Assembly: GCF_001613365.1 (NCBI RefSeq)
Contig: NZ_BDCF01000014.1
Coordinates: forward strand, 124,001-188,000
DNA length: 64,000 nucleotides
Origin: Nocardia xishanensis NBRC 101358
Lineage (GTDB): Bacteria; Actinomycetota; Actinomycetes; Mycobacteriales; Mycobacteriaceae
Direction of reading: 5' to 3'
A model generated the notes under the pieces. That model did no database searches, was not told where the DNA came from, and saw nothing but the letters and a program-made list of their open reading frames with translations. Shown piece after piece: positions 43,796-51,498 of the stretch (positions are counted from its first letter, which is position 1; every line of letters begins with the position of its first letter). The translations under genes were made by a program, and so were the position numbers.

Positions 43796-45466
43796 ATGCG
43801 GACACGATCCTTGACCATCCGATTGGCGGCGCCGCTCGCCGCACTCGGCCTGATCCTGACCGGTTGTTCCGACAGCGGGAGCGTCACGCCGGGTACGAGC
43901 ACGATCGGCAGCACCAACGACATCAATCCGGTGGACCCGAGCCAGCTGCGCGACGGCGGGAACCTTCGGCTGGTGCTGAGCTCGTTCCCGGAGAACTTCA
44001 ACGTGCTCCATGTGGACGGCAATACCGAGAGCGGCGGACTGGTGGCGGGCCCGACCATGCCGACACCGTTCGTCAGCAACGCGGCGGGCGAGCTCTCGGT
44101 GGACCACAACTTCTTCACCGACGTGCAGCTCACCAACACCAGTCCGCAGCAGGTCACCTACACGATCAACCCGAAAGCGGTGTGGTCCGACGGCAGCCCG
44201 ATCACCTGGGAGGACCTGCGCTCCCAGGCCAACGCGCTCAGCGGTAAGGACGACGCGTACCTGATCGCCGCGCTCAGCGGCTTCGACCGGGTGGAGAAGG
44301 TCGAGCGCGGTGTCGACGACCGGCAGGCGATCGTCACCTTCGCCCAGCCGTACGGCGAATGGCGCGGCCAGTTCGGCCCGCTCTACCCGAAGTCGGTCAC
44401 GGGGTCTCCCGAAGCGTTCAACACCGCCAACCGGGATGGTCTGACGCTCAGCGCGGGCCCGTTCGTGATCAGCAACATCGACCGCGCGCAGCAGCGCATC
44501 ACCCTGAGCCGCAACCCGAAGTGGTGGGGCGACACTCCGAAGCTGGACACCATCACGTTCAGCGTGCTCGACCACAGCGCCTGGCTGCCCGCGATCCAGA
44601 ACAACGAGCTCGACATCGCCTACATGTCGGGCATCGAGAACGTGACGGCCGCTCGCAACGCGGCGAACGTGGTCATCCGGCGCACGCCGGAGCCGAGCTG
44701 GTCGCACCTGACCTTCAACGGCGCGCCCGGCTCGCTGCTGGAAGACCCGCAGCTGCGGATCGCCATCTCCAAGGCCATCGACCGGCAGGGCATCGTGACC
44801 GCGTCGCAGCACGGCGTGGTGGACGACCCCAAGCCGCTGAACAACCACATCTTCATGGCGGGCCAGAAGGGCTACCAGGACAACGCGGCGCCGATCGCCT
44901 ACGACCCGGCCGAGGCGGCCAGGATGCTGGATGAGCTCGGCTGGAAGCTCAACGGCGATGTGCGCGAGAAGAACGGCCGCAGGCTGGAGATCCGCGATGT
45001 GATGTACCAGCAGGACGCCTGGGTGCAGACCGCGCAGATCGTGCAGCAGAATTTGGCCGCCGTCGGCGCGAAGCTGACCATCCAGACCGTGCCGGGCACC
45101 GGCCTGTTCAAGGACGTGATCGATCCGGGGAACTTCGACATCGCCCAGTTCAGCTGGGGCGGTAGCGCGCTACCGCTCGGCGCACTGCAGCAGATCTACT
45201 ACTACGACCCGAACAACTTGATGGGCAACAAGGCCCGCATCGGGTCGCCCGAGCTGAACGCCATGATCGACAAGACCATCGCGGAGCTGGATCCCGACAA
45301 GGCGATCGAACTGGCCAACCAGTGCGATCAGATGATCTTCGCCGAGGGCTATTCGGTTCCGCTGAACCAGGCTTCGGGCACCTACGCGGCGCGCGACAAC
45401 CTCGCCAACTACGGCGCGTTCGGCCTCGCGACGCCCGACTTCACCAAAGTCGGCTTCCTGAAGTGA
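43796..45466 (+). CDS. ABC transporter substrate-binding lipoprotein, family 5 (copy 3 of 3)
   Basis: A 556-residue lipoprotein (lipobox LILTGC, Cys24). Family motifs are INPVDPSQLRDGGNLRL, VTYTINPKAVWSDGSPITWE, RNPKWWGDTPK and LNNHIFMAGQKGYQDN. The start ATG 43796 has GGAAGGA eight bases upstream; an in-frame ATG at 43745 lies inside the intergenic hairpin and would give a non-signal extension. Its TGA overlaps the GTG of the next, small membrane-protein gene (GTGA), so the operon continues. Confidence 0.92.
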   Translation: MRTRSLTIRLAAPLAALGLILTGCSDSGSVTPGTSTIGSTNDINPVDPSQLRDGGNLRLVLSSFPENFNVLHVDGNTESGGLVAGPTMPTPFVSNAAGELSVDHNFFTDVQLTNTSPQQVTYTINPKAVWSDGSPITWEDLRSQANALSGKDDAYLIAALSGFDRVEKVERGVDDRQAIVTFAQPYGEWRGQFGPLYPKSVTGSPEAFNTANRDGLTLSAGPFVISNIDRAQQRITLSRNPKWWGDTPKLDTITFSVLDHSAWLPAIQNNELDIAYMSGIENVTAARNAANVVIRRTPEPSWSHLTFNGAPGSLLEDPQLRIAISKAIDRQGIVTASQHGVVDDPKPLNNHIFMAGQKGYQDNAAPIAYDPAEAARMLDELGWKLNGDVREKNGRRLEIRDVMYQQDAWVQTAQIVQQNLAAVGAKLTIQTVPGTGLFKDVIDPGNFDIAQFSWGGSALPLGALQQIYYYDPNNLMGNKARIGSPELNAMIDKTIAELDPDKAIELANQCDQMIFAEGYSVPLNQASGTYAARDNLANYGAFGLATPDFTKVGFLK

Positions 45467-46119
45467 GTTTCGGAGGCCACCCGCTGGCCTACCCGATCGG
45501 CGTCACGCTCGGCGCCCTCGCGGTCTGTGCCGCGTGGGCGCCGTTCGCCAGCGTCGATCAGTCGGCGGCGCTGGCGACGGTGGCGCTGGCGATCCTCGGC
45601 TACACCGGGATTCGCCTGGCCACGGCGTTCGGCAGGCTTCCGAACGGGTTACCGGATGCGGGGGCGGCGCGGGTCGCTCGGATTCGGCAACAGCACCGGT
45701 TGGTGAGCAGGTCCTGGTTGGAGGTGACCGGGCCCGGCGATTCGCGGCGATGGCTGCCTGTCTATTTCGATCCCGCGCTGCTGACCATGACCGAGACCGA
45801 GGCCAGGAGCGGGCGCGTCATCCACACGGGGGACCTGCGCCTGTACCCCTCGGGCGGCGCGCGCGACACCGAACCGCCCGGCCGTCTCGTCGACAATCCG
45901 ACCCGGCCCGATCCCGACGCATCGCTGCTCGCCGCGACCGCCACCCGGCCGACCCGCCGCCTGCTGTTCGACGTTCAGTCCGCTGTGGCCGCGCCCTTCG
46001 CAGCGCTCCTGTGGATCTACATCGACGGCGGCGCCCTGCTCACCTTCACCGGCGCGCTCTGCGTGGCCGCCGCCACCGCCACCTGGCTCGCCGCCATTCG
46101 CGGGTCCGACCCGAGCTAG
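45463..46119 (+). CDS. Small membrane protein co-translated with the peptide ABC operon
   Basis: A 218-residue protein, family not recognised. Two hydrophobic segments lie near the start (about residues 9-48: PIGVTLGALAVCAAWAPF, then LATVALAILGYTGI) and two near the end (about 166-212), with a hydrophilic middle (SWLEVTGPGDSRRWLPVYFDP) that could be a small soluble domain between helices. The GTG start overlaps the TGA of the third binding-protein gene by 4 bp, a strong sign of coupling, so it may assist the transporter (inference). The operon ends here at a hairpin repeat shared with the convergent Nudix gene. Confidence 0.75.
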   Translation: MSFGGHPLAYPIGVTLGALAVCAAWAPFASVDQSAALATVALAILGYTGIRLATAFGRLPNGLPDAGAARVARIRQQHRLVSRSWLEVTGPGDSRRWLPVYFDPALLTMTETEARSGRVIHTGDLRLYPSGGARDTEPPGRLVDNPTRPDPDASLLAATATRPTRRLLFDVQSAVAAPFAALLWIYIDGGALLTFTGALCVAAATATWLAAIRGSDPS

Positions 46120-46138
46120 TCCTCCAGAACTGTTTTCC

Positions 46139-46188
46139 CGCTTCGCAGGCCCCGCAAGGTCCGCGAGGCGTGTGACGGGTCTGCGAGG
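46139..46188. repeat. Dispersed 3'-end hairpin repeat, copy B
   Basis: CGCTTCGCAG (46139-46148), CCGCGAGGCGT (46161-46171) and CTGCGAGG (46181-46188). CGCTTCG pairs with CGAGGCG. It lies between convergent genes. Matches copies at 48294 and 56743 in word order and spacing. Confidence 0.7.
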
Positions 46189-46214
46189 CTGACACGATTC
46201 GCCGCCTGTGTCAG
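46189..46214. terminator. Hairpin between convergent membrane-protein and Nudix genes
   Basis: CTGACAC (46189-46195) and GTGTCAG (46208-46214), 12-nt loop, directly following repeat copy B and 26 bases from the Nudix stop. Possibly bidirectional; no T-run. Confidence 0.45.
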
Positions 46215-46239
46215 GGCGTGTGGTGCGCCTGTGGCGAAC

Positions 46240-46635
46240 TCAGGTGAGCAGGCCGAGTGCGTCGGCGTGCACAAGGGTTTCGCGGACGTACCACGGTAAC
46301 GGGACGCGGGTGGCTTCGGCGTAGGTCATCCATTCGAAATCACCGCGCCTCTGGAGTTCGAGCTCGGGCCGGATCTCGTTCTCGAAGCACCCGAACGTGA
46401 TGGTGTGGACGTCGTCGTCGACGAAGTGGGTCAGCTCGTCGGCGACGAGGACGTCGAGACCGGTTTCCACGGAGACCTCGCGGCGGACGGTCTGCGCCGA
46501 CGTCTCGTCCGGGGCGACGGCGCCGCCGGGGATCTCCCAGATGTCGGGCTCGGCGGTGTTCGAAACCCGATGCAGCAGTAGCACTCTCCCTGCCCGGATC
46601 AGTAGTGCGTAAGCCCGCCTTCGCTGTTCTGCCAT
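46240..46635 (-). CDS. Nudix hydrolase
   Basis: A 131-residue Nudix-fold protein. The Nudix box reads GGAVAPDETSAQTVRREVSVETG. It keeps the Gly, the first Glu, the Arg-Glu and the last Glu/Gly, but one metal-binding Glu of the REUxEExGU signature is Val. That may weaken catalysis. Members hydrolyse nucleoside diphosphates linked to other moieties. GGGAG lies five bases before the ATG at 46635. It stands alone on the minus strand, convergent with the ABC operon and divergent from the GntR regulator. Substrate unknown. Confidence 0.85.
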   Translation of the reverse strand: MAEQRRRAYALLIRAGRVLLLHRVSNTAEPDIWEIPGGAVAPDETSAQTVRREVSVETGLDVLVADELTHFVDDDVHTITFGCFENEIRPELELQRRGDFEWMTYAEATRVPLPWYVRETLVHADALGLLT

Positions 46636-46720
46636 GGTTTCTCCCTCCCGGATTTCCAGTCTGCCACGGGTACGCCGCAGTCGCGGTCAGGCACTCGCCG
46701 AGAAGTTTTGCGGCTCGAAT

Positions 46721-46731
46721 TGGTCTGACCA
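46721..46731. promoter_or_regulatory. FadR-type GntR operator candidate
   Basis: TGGTCTGACCA is a perfect odd palindrome matching the FadR-subfamily pattern TGGTnnnACCA. It is 37 bp before the GntR start codon, with further TGACCA half-sites immediately downstream (46734-46746). Confidence 0.65.
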
Positions 46732-46767
46732 CTTGACCAGCTGACCAGCAAGGCGCACAGTAGACGC

Positions 46768-47523
46768 ATGGCGTTGCAACCCGTGGTCAAAAGGTCGGTG
46801 TCGGCGGACGTGTTCGAGCAGATCGCCGCTGACGTGCTCAGCGGTGAACTCGCTCCCGGCTCGACGCTGCCGAGCGAACGTCAGCTGGCCGAGGCGCTCG
46901 GCGTCTCGCGACCCGCGGTGCGCGAGGCGCTGCAACGCCTGGCCGCGGCGGGACTGGTCGCGGTGCGGCAGGGCGACGCCACCACGGTGCTCGACTATCG
47001 GCGCGGGGCCGGCCTGGAGGTGCTGCCCCGATTGCTGGTCAGGGAGGGCATGCTCGAACCCGCCGTCGCGCGCAGCATCCTCGAGGTCCGCATGCACAAC
47101 GGGCCGAAGGTCGCCGAGCTGGCGGCCGCGCGGCTGGGTGCGACAGGTTCGTCCAAGGCTGCGACGGACGGCGCCGCCGACCGCGACCAGGTGCGCGCCG
47201 ATCTCGAGCGCAGCGTGTCGGCGCTGACCGCCGAAACCGATCCGATCGCGCTGCAACGGCACGCGCTGGAGTTCTGGGATCACGTGGTCGACGCGGCCGA
47301 CTCGATCGTGTTCCGCCTGATGTTCAACATGCTGCGCGCCGCCTACGAACCCGCCCTCGCGGCGCTGGCCCCTGTCATGTCCGCCGAGGTGGGCAATGCC
47401 GATGGCTACCGCGAACTGGCCGCCGCCATCGTGGCGGGACGGCCGAAGAAGGCCGCCGACAAGGCTCGGGCCCTGCTCGAACCGGCGACCACCGCCCTGA
47501 TCGAGGCCCTCGGCGGGCACTGA
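46768..47523 (+). CDS. GntR-family regulator, FadR subfamily
   Basis: A 251-residue transcription factor. The winged helix at residues about 8-75 has [25 protein letters not shown], typical GntR DNA-binding residues, read here in two parts around ALGVSR. The C-terminal FCD-like helical domain contains [15 protein letters not shown] and [19 protein letters not shown], as in acyl-CoA or acid-sensing FadR-type regulators. A TGGTCTGACCA palindrome upstream suggests autoregulation. The next gene, 25 bp downstream, is a fatty acid hydroxylase-like membrane protein, so the pair may control lipid modification. Effector not predictable. Confidence 0.9.
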   Translation: MALQPVVKRSVSADVFEQIAADVLSGELAPGSTLPSERQLAEALGVSRPAVREALQRLAAAGLVAVRQGDATTVLDYRRGAGLEVLPRLLVREGMLEPAVARSILEVRMHNGPKVAELAAARLGATGSSKAATDGAADRDQVRADLERSVSALTAETDPIALQRHALEFWDHVVDAADSIVFRLMFNMLRAAYEPALAALAPVMSAEVGNADGYRELAAAIVAGRPKKAADKARALLEPATTALIEALGGH

Positions 47524-47548
47524 TCACGCAACACCCGAGGTGACAACG

Positions 47549-48211
47549 ATGTCCAAAACCCAACTGCGCCGGGGCCTGACGCTCGGCGGCGCCTTCCGCG
47601 AATTCGTTCGCCATCCCTCGCCGTGGATGATCGGCACCGCGCTGGCCGTAGCGCTTATCGCGCGAATCCTGGTGGGCGACTGGCAGATCGGTGACGCCGT
47701 GCTGCCGCTGGCGATGCTGGCGGCGTTCCCCGCGTTCGAGTGGGTCGTGCACGTCATGGTGCTGCACTGGCGGCCCAAGCGCCTCGGCCCGATCTCCCTG
47801 GACAGCGAGCTGGCTCGCAAACACCGTCAGCACCATGTGGATCCGCGCAACATCCCGCTGATCTTCATCCCGACCCGTTCGCTGGTGGTGGTCATCATCG
47901 CGCTGCTCGCGATCACTGCCCTGGCGTTCCCGCGACTCGGCCTCGGTTTGACGTTCCTGCTCACCGTCACGGTGCTCGGCTTGGGCTACGAGTGGACGCA
48001 CTACCTGATCCATACCGACTACAAGCCGAAAAGGGCCGTGTACCGGGCGGTTTGGAAGAATCACCGGCATCACCACTACAAGAACGAGCACTTCTGGTTC
48101 ACCGTGACCAGTTCGGGAACCGCGGATCGGCTTTTCGGTACGTATCCGGATCCGGCGAAGGTGGACACCTCGCCCACGGCGCGGAATCTGCACGGGGCAC
48201 AGGTCGGCTGA
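47549..48211 (+). CDS. Fatty acid hydroxylase / sterol desaturase superfamily membrane protein
   Basis: A 220-residue membrane protein with the diiron histidine clusters of the superfamily: ARKHRQHHVD, THYLIHTDY and NHRHHHYKNEHF. Three or four hydrophobic segments surround them (about 28-72 and 107-140). Members insert hydroxyl groups or double bonds into membrane lipids using O2. The ATG at 47549 has GAGG eight bases upstream. It follows the FadR-type regulator closely (25 bp), so the two probably form one transcript. The lipid substrate is unknown. A hairpin repeat copy lies downstream before a convergent TetR gene. Confidence 0.87.
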   Translation: MSKTQLRRGLTLGGAFREFVRHPSPWMIGTALAVALIARILVGDWQIGDAVLPLAMLAAFPAFEWVVHVMVLHWRPKRLGPISLDSELARKHRQHHVDPRNIPLIFIPTRSLVVVIIALLAITALAFPRLGLGLTFLLTVTVLGLGYEWTHYLIHTDYKPKRAVYRAVWKNHRHHHYKNEHFWFTVTSSGTADRLFGTYPDPAKVDTSPTARNLHGAQVG

Positions 48212-48293
48212 TCGAGCGGGCTTTCACCGGCCGGGTTCCTCCTGAAGGAGCTCGGCCGGTCGCTGGCGCGTCTACCCCTTGCAGAGCTTTTGC

Positions 48294-48344
48294 ACGCTTC
48301 GCAGCGGATACAGGGCCTGCGAGGCGTATGAAACCTCTGCGAGG
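48294..48344. repeat. Dispersed 3'-end hairpin repeat, copy C
   Basis: ACGCTTCGCAG (48294-48304) pairs with CTGCGAGGCGT (48317-48327), an 11-bp stem with one G-T wobble and a 12-nt loop; a third element CTGCGAGG lies at 48337-48344. Between convergent genes. Confidence 0.75.
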
Positions 48345-48381
48345 TAGATCCAGCCGGGATTCGGTGGCTGGTGCGCGTTAC

Positions 48382-48933
48382 TCAGTTCAAAAGACGCCGT
48401 GCGATTGCGCGCGCGCGTTCCGCCGCGTCGGGCGTGCCTTCGCGGACGGCGGTGACGATCGCGCCGTCCACCAGTAGCGCGAACTCCGATGCCAGTTCGT
48501 CGGCATCGGACCGCCCCGCCGCCGTGAGCAATTCGCCGAGATACTCGATGACCCGCCGCTTGTGCCGATCCGCCACCCGGTGCGCGGCGGAGTCGCGGTC
48601 GGCCACCTCGATCATCGTGTTGATGAACGCGCAGCCGCGGAAGTCTTTGCGGGCGAACCGTTCCGCGAGGGCGTCGAAGACGGCGAGCGGGGCTTCTCCC
48701 GGTGTGGCGGCCCGTGCTTCGACGGACTCGCGCAGCCAGTCCAGCCAGCGGCGGTCGCGGTCTTCCAGCACGGCGACGACCAGGTCGTCCTTGCTGGCGA
48801 AGTGGCGGTAGAAGGAGGCGCGGCCGACGCCGGATTCCTGGAGCAAGCGGTCGACGCCGACGGCGCGGACGCCCTCGGCGTAGAAGAGATCCTCGGCGGT
48901 GGTGAGCAGACGCTGCCTGGCCTGGGTTGCCAT
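48382..48933 (-). CDS. TetR-family transcriptional repressor
   Basis: A 183-residue regulator. N-terminal helix-turn-helix: RQRLLTTAEDLFYAEGVRAV, LLQESGVGRASFYRHFASKD. The C-terminal part has DFRGCAFINTMIEVAD, typical of a group that often controls reactive-electrophile or AhpD-like genes. The ATG 48933 sits immediately after GGAGG; a frame extension to 49080 runs through the operator region and is rejected. It is divergent from the AhpD-like gene, with three 18-bp operator-like boxes between the two, so it probably represses both. Confidence 0.9.
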   Translation of the reverse strand: MATQARQRLLTTAEDLFYAEGVRAVGVDRLLQESGVGRASFYRHFASKDDLVVAVLEDRDRRWLDWLRESVEARAATPGEAPLAVFDALAERFARKDFRGCAFINTMIEVADRDSAAHRVADRHKRRVIEYLGELLTAAGRSDADELASEFALLVDGAIVTAVREGTPDAAERARAIARRLLN

Positions 48934-48951
48934 ACCTCCACCGTAGCAGAA

Positions 48952-48969
48952 CGGCACCGGTCGGTACCG
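48952..48969. promoter_or_regulatory. TetR operator box 1
   Basis: CGGCACCGGTCGGTACCG; its reverse complement differs from box 3 at only two positions. The dyad has 7-bp arms (CGGnACC / GGTnCCG) and a 4-bp centre. Confidence 0.7.
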
Positions 48970-48985
48970 AAATGCTTGACCAAAA

Positions 48986-49003
48986 CGGAACCAATCAGTA
49001 CCA
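48986..49003. promoter_or_regulatory. TetR operator box 2 (degenerate)
   Basis: CGGAACCAATCAGTACCA, a weaker relative of boxes 1 and 3, located between them. Confidence 0.55.
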
Positions 49004-49011
49004 TTCTGATT

Positions 49012-49029
49012 CGGTACCGATTGGTGCCG
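49012..49029. promoter_or_regulatory. TetR operator box 3
   Basis: CGGTACCGATTGGTGCCG, 25 bp upstream of the AhpD-like start. Dyad CGGTACC-N4-GGTGCCG with one mismatch. Confidence 0.7.
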
Positions 49030-49054
49030 TTTCGGTTCGAACAATGGAGATCCG

Positions 49055-49810
49055 ATGTCCCGCCTCCCGATCCTCACCACCGACAGCGCCGATGCCGTGC
49101 AGGCCGAACTGCTCGGCGAGGTGCAGCGCCAACTCGGCCGGGTGCCGAATCTCTATGCCACCCTTGCCAACAGCCCCGCGACCCTGCGCGGCTACCTGTC
49201 CCTGCGCGACACACTGACCGGCGGCAAGCTGGGCGCACGCACCCGCGAACAGCTGGCGCTGCTGGTCGCCGCCGAGAACGGCTGCGACTACTGCGTCGCC
49301 GCGCACACCATGCGCGCCGGGCGAATGGGCTTGAGCGAGGACGAGATCGCGGCCACCCGCGCGGGCAGCGCGACAGACCCGCACGCGGACGCGGTGCTGC
49401 GTTTCGCGCGCGCCGTAATGCGTTCGCGCGGACGCGTCGACGACGCCCTGCTCACCGAGGTCCGCACCCACGGCGTGACCGACGCCGAATTGGCCGAGAC
49501 CGTCGGCCACGTCGCGCTGAATGTGCTGTCCAACTACTTCAACCACGTCGCGAAGCCCGAGCTGGACTTCCCGGCCGCGACCCCCACCGCACCGGAAGGA
49601 ACCACCATGAACACCACTTGGCGTACCGCGACCAGCGTCGAACTCGTCGAGGGCTACTCGCTGCTCGACCGGACCGGCCAACCGGTGCGGCGGATCGAGG
49701 ACGTGCAGATCCGCATCGAGGGCGGCTTCCTGCACGTGCGCACCGCACCCGAAGCCGAGATCCAGGTGGTGTCCGCCCCGGCCGTGGCCCGAGTCGCCTA
49801 CCGCGATTGA
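49055..49810 (+). CDS. AhpD-like (carboxymuconolactone decarboxylase family) protein with extra C-terminal domain
   Basis: A 251-residue protein. Residues 1-175 form an AhpD-type helical domain with the peroxidatic signature ENGCDYCVAAHT (Cys77, Cys80, His84), associated with hydroperoxide or electrophile detoxification. After a Pro/Ala/Thr linker the last 67 residues (from MNTTWRTATS) form a separate beta-rich-looking module (VQIRIEGGFLHVRT). An AAGGAA ribosome site precedes the internal ATG at 49610, so the module could also be made alone. GGAG lies five bases before the ATG at 49055. Divergent from the TetR gene with three shared operator boxes. Confidence 0.85.
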   Translation: MSRLPILTTDSADAVQAELLGEVQRQLGRVPNLYATLANSPATLRGYLSLRDTLTGGKLGARTREQLALLVAAENGCDYCVAAHTMRAGRMGLSEDEIAATRAGSATDPHADAVLRFARAVMRSRGRVDDALLTEVRTHGVTDAELAETVGHVALNVLSNYFNHVAKPELDFPAATPTAPEGTTMNTTWRTATSVELVEGYSLLDRTGQPVRRIEDVQIRIEGGFLHVRTAPEAEIQVVSAPAVARVAYRD

Positions 49811-49941
49811 TCTCGAGCCGATCCCGCACCCCACCGAACGGCGGGCGATGCACGCGGCGACCGTGAGCCGACCGCACACAGCGCCCGCCATCCCATCATC
49901 GAGACCTCCTCCACCGACCGCGATTTCACGCTACTTCCATC

Positions 49942-49972
49942 TTGACATTCCGATACCTTAGGGGGGTATGGT
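49942..49972 (+). promoter_or_regulatory. Promoter with CsoR/RicR-like copper operator (MFS gene)
   Basis: TTGACA (49942-49947) and TATGGT (49967-49972) flank the 17-bp ATACCTTAGGGGGGTAT (49953-49969), which differs by one base from the operator at 51440. GC-rich ATACC...GGTAT dyads are the signature of CsoR/RicR copper repressors. Confidence 0.75.
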
Positions 49973-50016
49973 ACCGACCGCAGCGAGAACCTCGCTCCGG
50001 AAAGGATGGAAATGTC

Positions 50017-51435
50017 ATGACTAAGCAGACCGCGCCCAGCACCCGCAGGTGGTGGGCGCTCGCGGTGATCGCCGCCGCGCAATTCATGGTCATCATGGAC
50101 ACCTCGATCATCGGCATCGCGCTGCCGAAAATGCAGGCCGAACTCGGCTTCTCCCAAGAGAACCTGACCTGGGTGTTCAACGCGTACGTGGTCGCCTTCG
50201 GCGGCCTGCTGCTGCTCGGCGGCCGGCTGTCCGATCTGCTCGGCGCGCGCCGGGTGTTCGCCGCGGGCTGGCTGACGCTGCTGGTCGGCTCCGTGATCGC
50301 CGGAGCGGCGGGCAATGTAGCCACCGAGCTGATCGGCCGGGCCGTCCAGGGCGGCGGCGCCGCGCTCATCGCACCCTCGGCGCTGACGCTGCTGATGACG
50401 CTCTTCGGCTCCTCGCCGCAGGAGCTGACGAAGGCGCTGGCCGTCTACGGCGCGGCGGCGCCCGCCGGCGGTACCGCGGGCGTCTTCCTCGGCGGCGTCA
50501 TCACCGAATATGTCAGCTGGCCTTGGGTTTTCTACATCAACATCCCGATCGCGCTGCTCGCGCTCGTCGCCGTGCCCGCGCTGATGCCGAGCGCCCCCGC
50601 ACGGCCCGGCTCGATCGATCTGCTCGGCGCCGCCACGGTGACCGCAGGTCTCGCCGCCGCCGTCTACGGCATCGTCCGCGCGCCGGAAGCCGCGTGGGCC
50701 TCCGGCCAGACCTGGGGCGTACTCGCCATCGCGGCCGCGCTGCTCGCCGGCTTCGTCGTCGTCCAGTCACGCCGCCGCGAGCCGCTGATGCGCCTCGGCA
50801 TCTTCCGCGCGCCGAATCTGGCCGCGGCGAATATCGCTCAGCTGCTGCTCGGCGCGGCGTGGGTGCCGATGTGGTTCTTCCTGAACCTCTACCTACAGCA
50901 GGTGCTCGGCTACAGCGCGTTCCCGTCGGGCGCGGCGCTGTTGCCGATGACCACGCTGATCATGCTCGGCATGATCGTGCTCGCCCCGCGCGCCATGCAG
51001 CGCTTCGGAGCCAAGCCGATGATCGTCACCGGCCTGCTCGTGCTCGGTCTCGGCCTCGGCATCATGTCGCTGGTGCGGCCCACCGGGAACTTCTGGGTCG
51101 ACGTGCTGCCCGCCTCACTGGTGGCCGCAGGCGGCATGTCGCTGGCCTTCATACCCTCGCTGGGTACCGCTATCTCGGCGGCTCGCCCGGAGGAGGGCGG
51201 CCTCGCCTCGGGCATCGTCAATGTCAGCTACCAGGTGGGCTCGGCCGTCGGCCTGGCCGCTATGACGGCCGTCGCCGCCGCGTTCGGCGCCGATCAGGTG
51301 ACGGATATCCCCGAGCTGACCAGCGGTTTCTCGGCCGCCTTCCTGGGCGCGGCGGTGATCGCGCTCGCCGGAGCGGGCATCGCCGCCGTCACCATGCGGA
51401 CATCAGCGCCGGAGCCGGTACCCGAACGGGTTTGA
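50017..51435 (+). CDS. MFS drug/metal exporter, DHA2 (EmrB/QacA) type
   Basis: A 472-residue transporter with about 14 hydrophobic segments. Signatures: FMVIMDTSIIGIALPKMQ (motif of DHA2 first helix), WVFNAYVVAFGGLLLLGGRLSD and GRAVQGGGAALIAPSALTLL. EmrB-type pumps use the proton gradient to extrude toxic compounds. AAGGA lies ten bases before the ATG at 50017. The CsoR-like operator overlapping its promoter, shared with the copper ATPase operon just downstream, suggests induction by copper, which is unusual for this family. Confidence 0.9.
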   Translation: MTKQTAPSTRRWWALAVIAAAQFMVIMDTSIIGIALPKMQAELGFSQENLTWVFNAYVVAFGGLLLLGGRLSDLLGARRVFAAGWLTLLVGSVIAGAAGNVATELIGRAVQGGGAALIAPSALTLLMTLFGSSPQELTKALAVYGAAAPAGGTAGVFLGGVITEYVSWPWVFYINIPIALLALVAVPALMPSAPARPGSIDLLGAATVTAGLAAAVYGIVRAPEAAWASGQTWGVLAIAAALLAGFVVVQSRRREPLMRLGIFRAPNLAAANIAQLLLGAAWVPMWFFLNLYLQQVLGYSAFPSGAALLPMTTLIMLGMIVLAPRAMQRFGAKPMIVTGLLVLGLGLGIMSLVRPTGNFWVDVLPASLVAAGGMSLAFIPSLGTAISAARPEEGGLASGIVNVSYQVGSAVGLAAMTAVAAAFGADQVTDIPELTSGFSAAFLGAAVIALAGAGIAAVTMRTSAPEPVPERV

Positions 51436-51459
51436 CAAAATACCCTAGGGGGGTATGGT
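51432..51459 (+). promoter_or_regulatory. Promoter with CsoR/RicR-like copper operator (copper ATPase operon)
   Basis: TTGACA (51432-51437), 16-bp spacer, TATGGT (51454-51459), with ATACCCTAGGGGGGTAT (51440-51456) across the spacer. It begins inside or at the end of the MFS gene (its TGA is at 51433-51435) and lies 39 bp before the next start. Confidence 0.8.
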
Positions 51460-51498
51460 AGAGCCCGAGCACAACGACAACCCGGAAACGGAGCCCCG

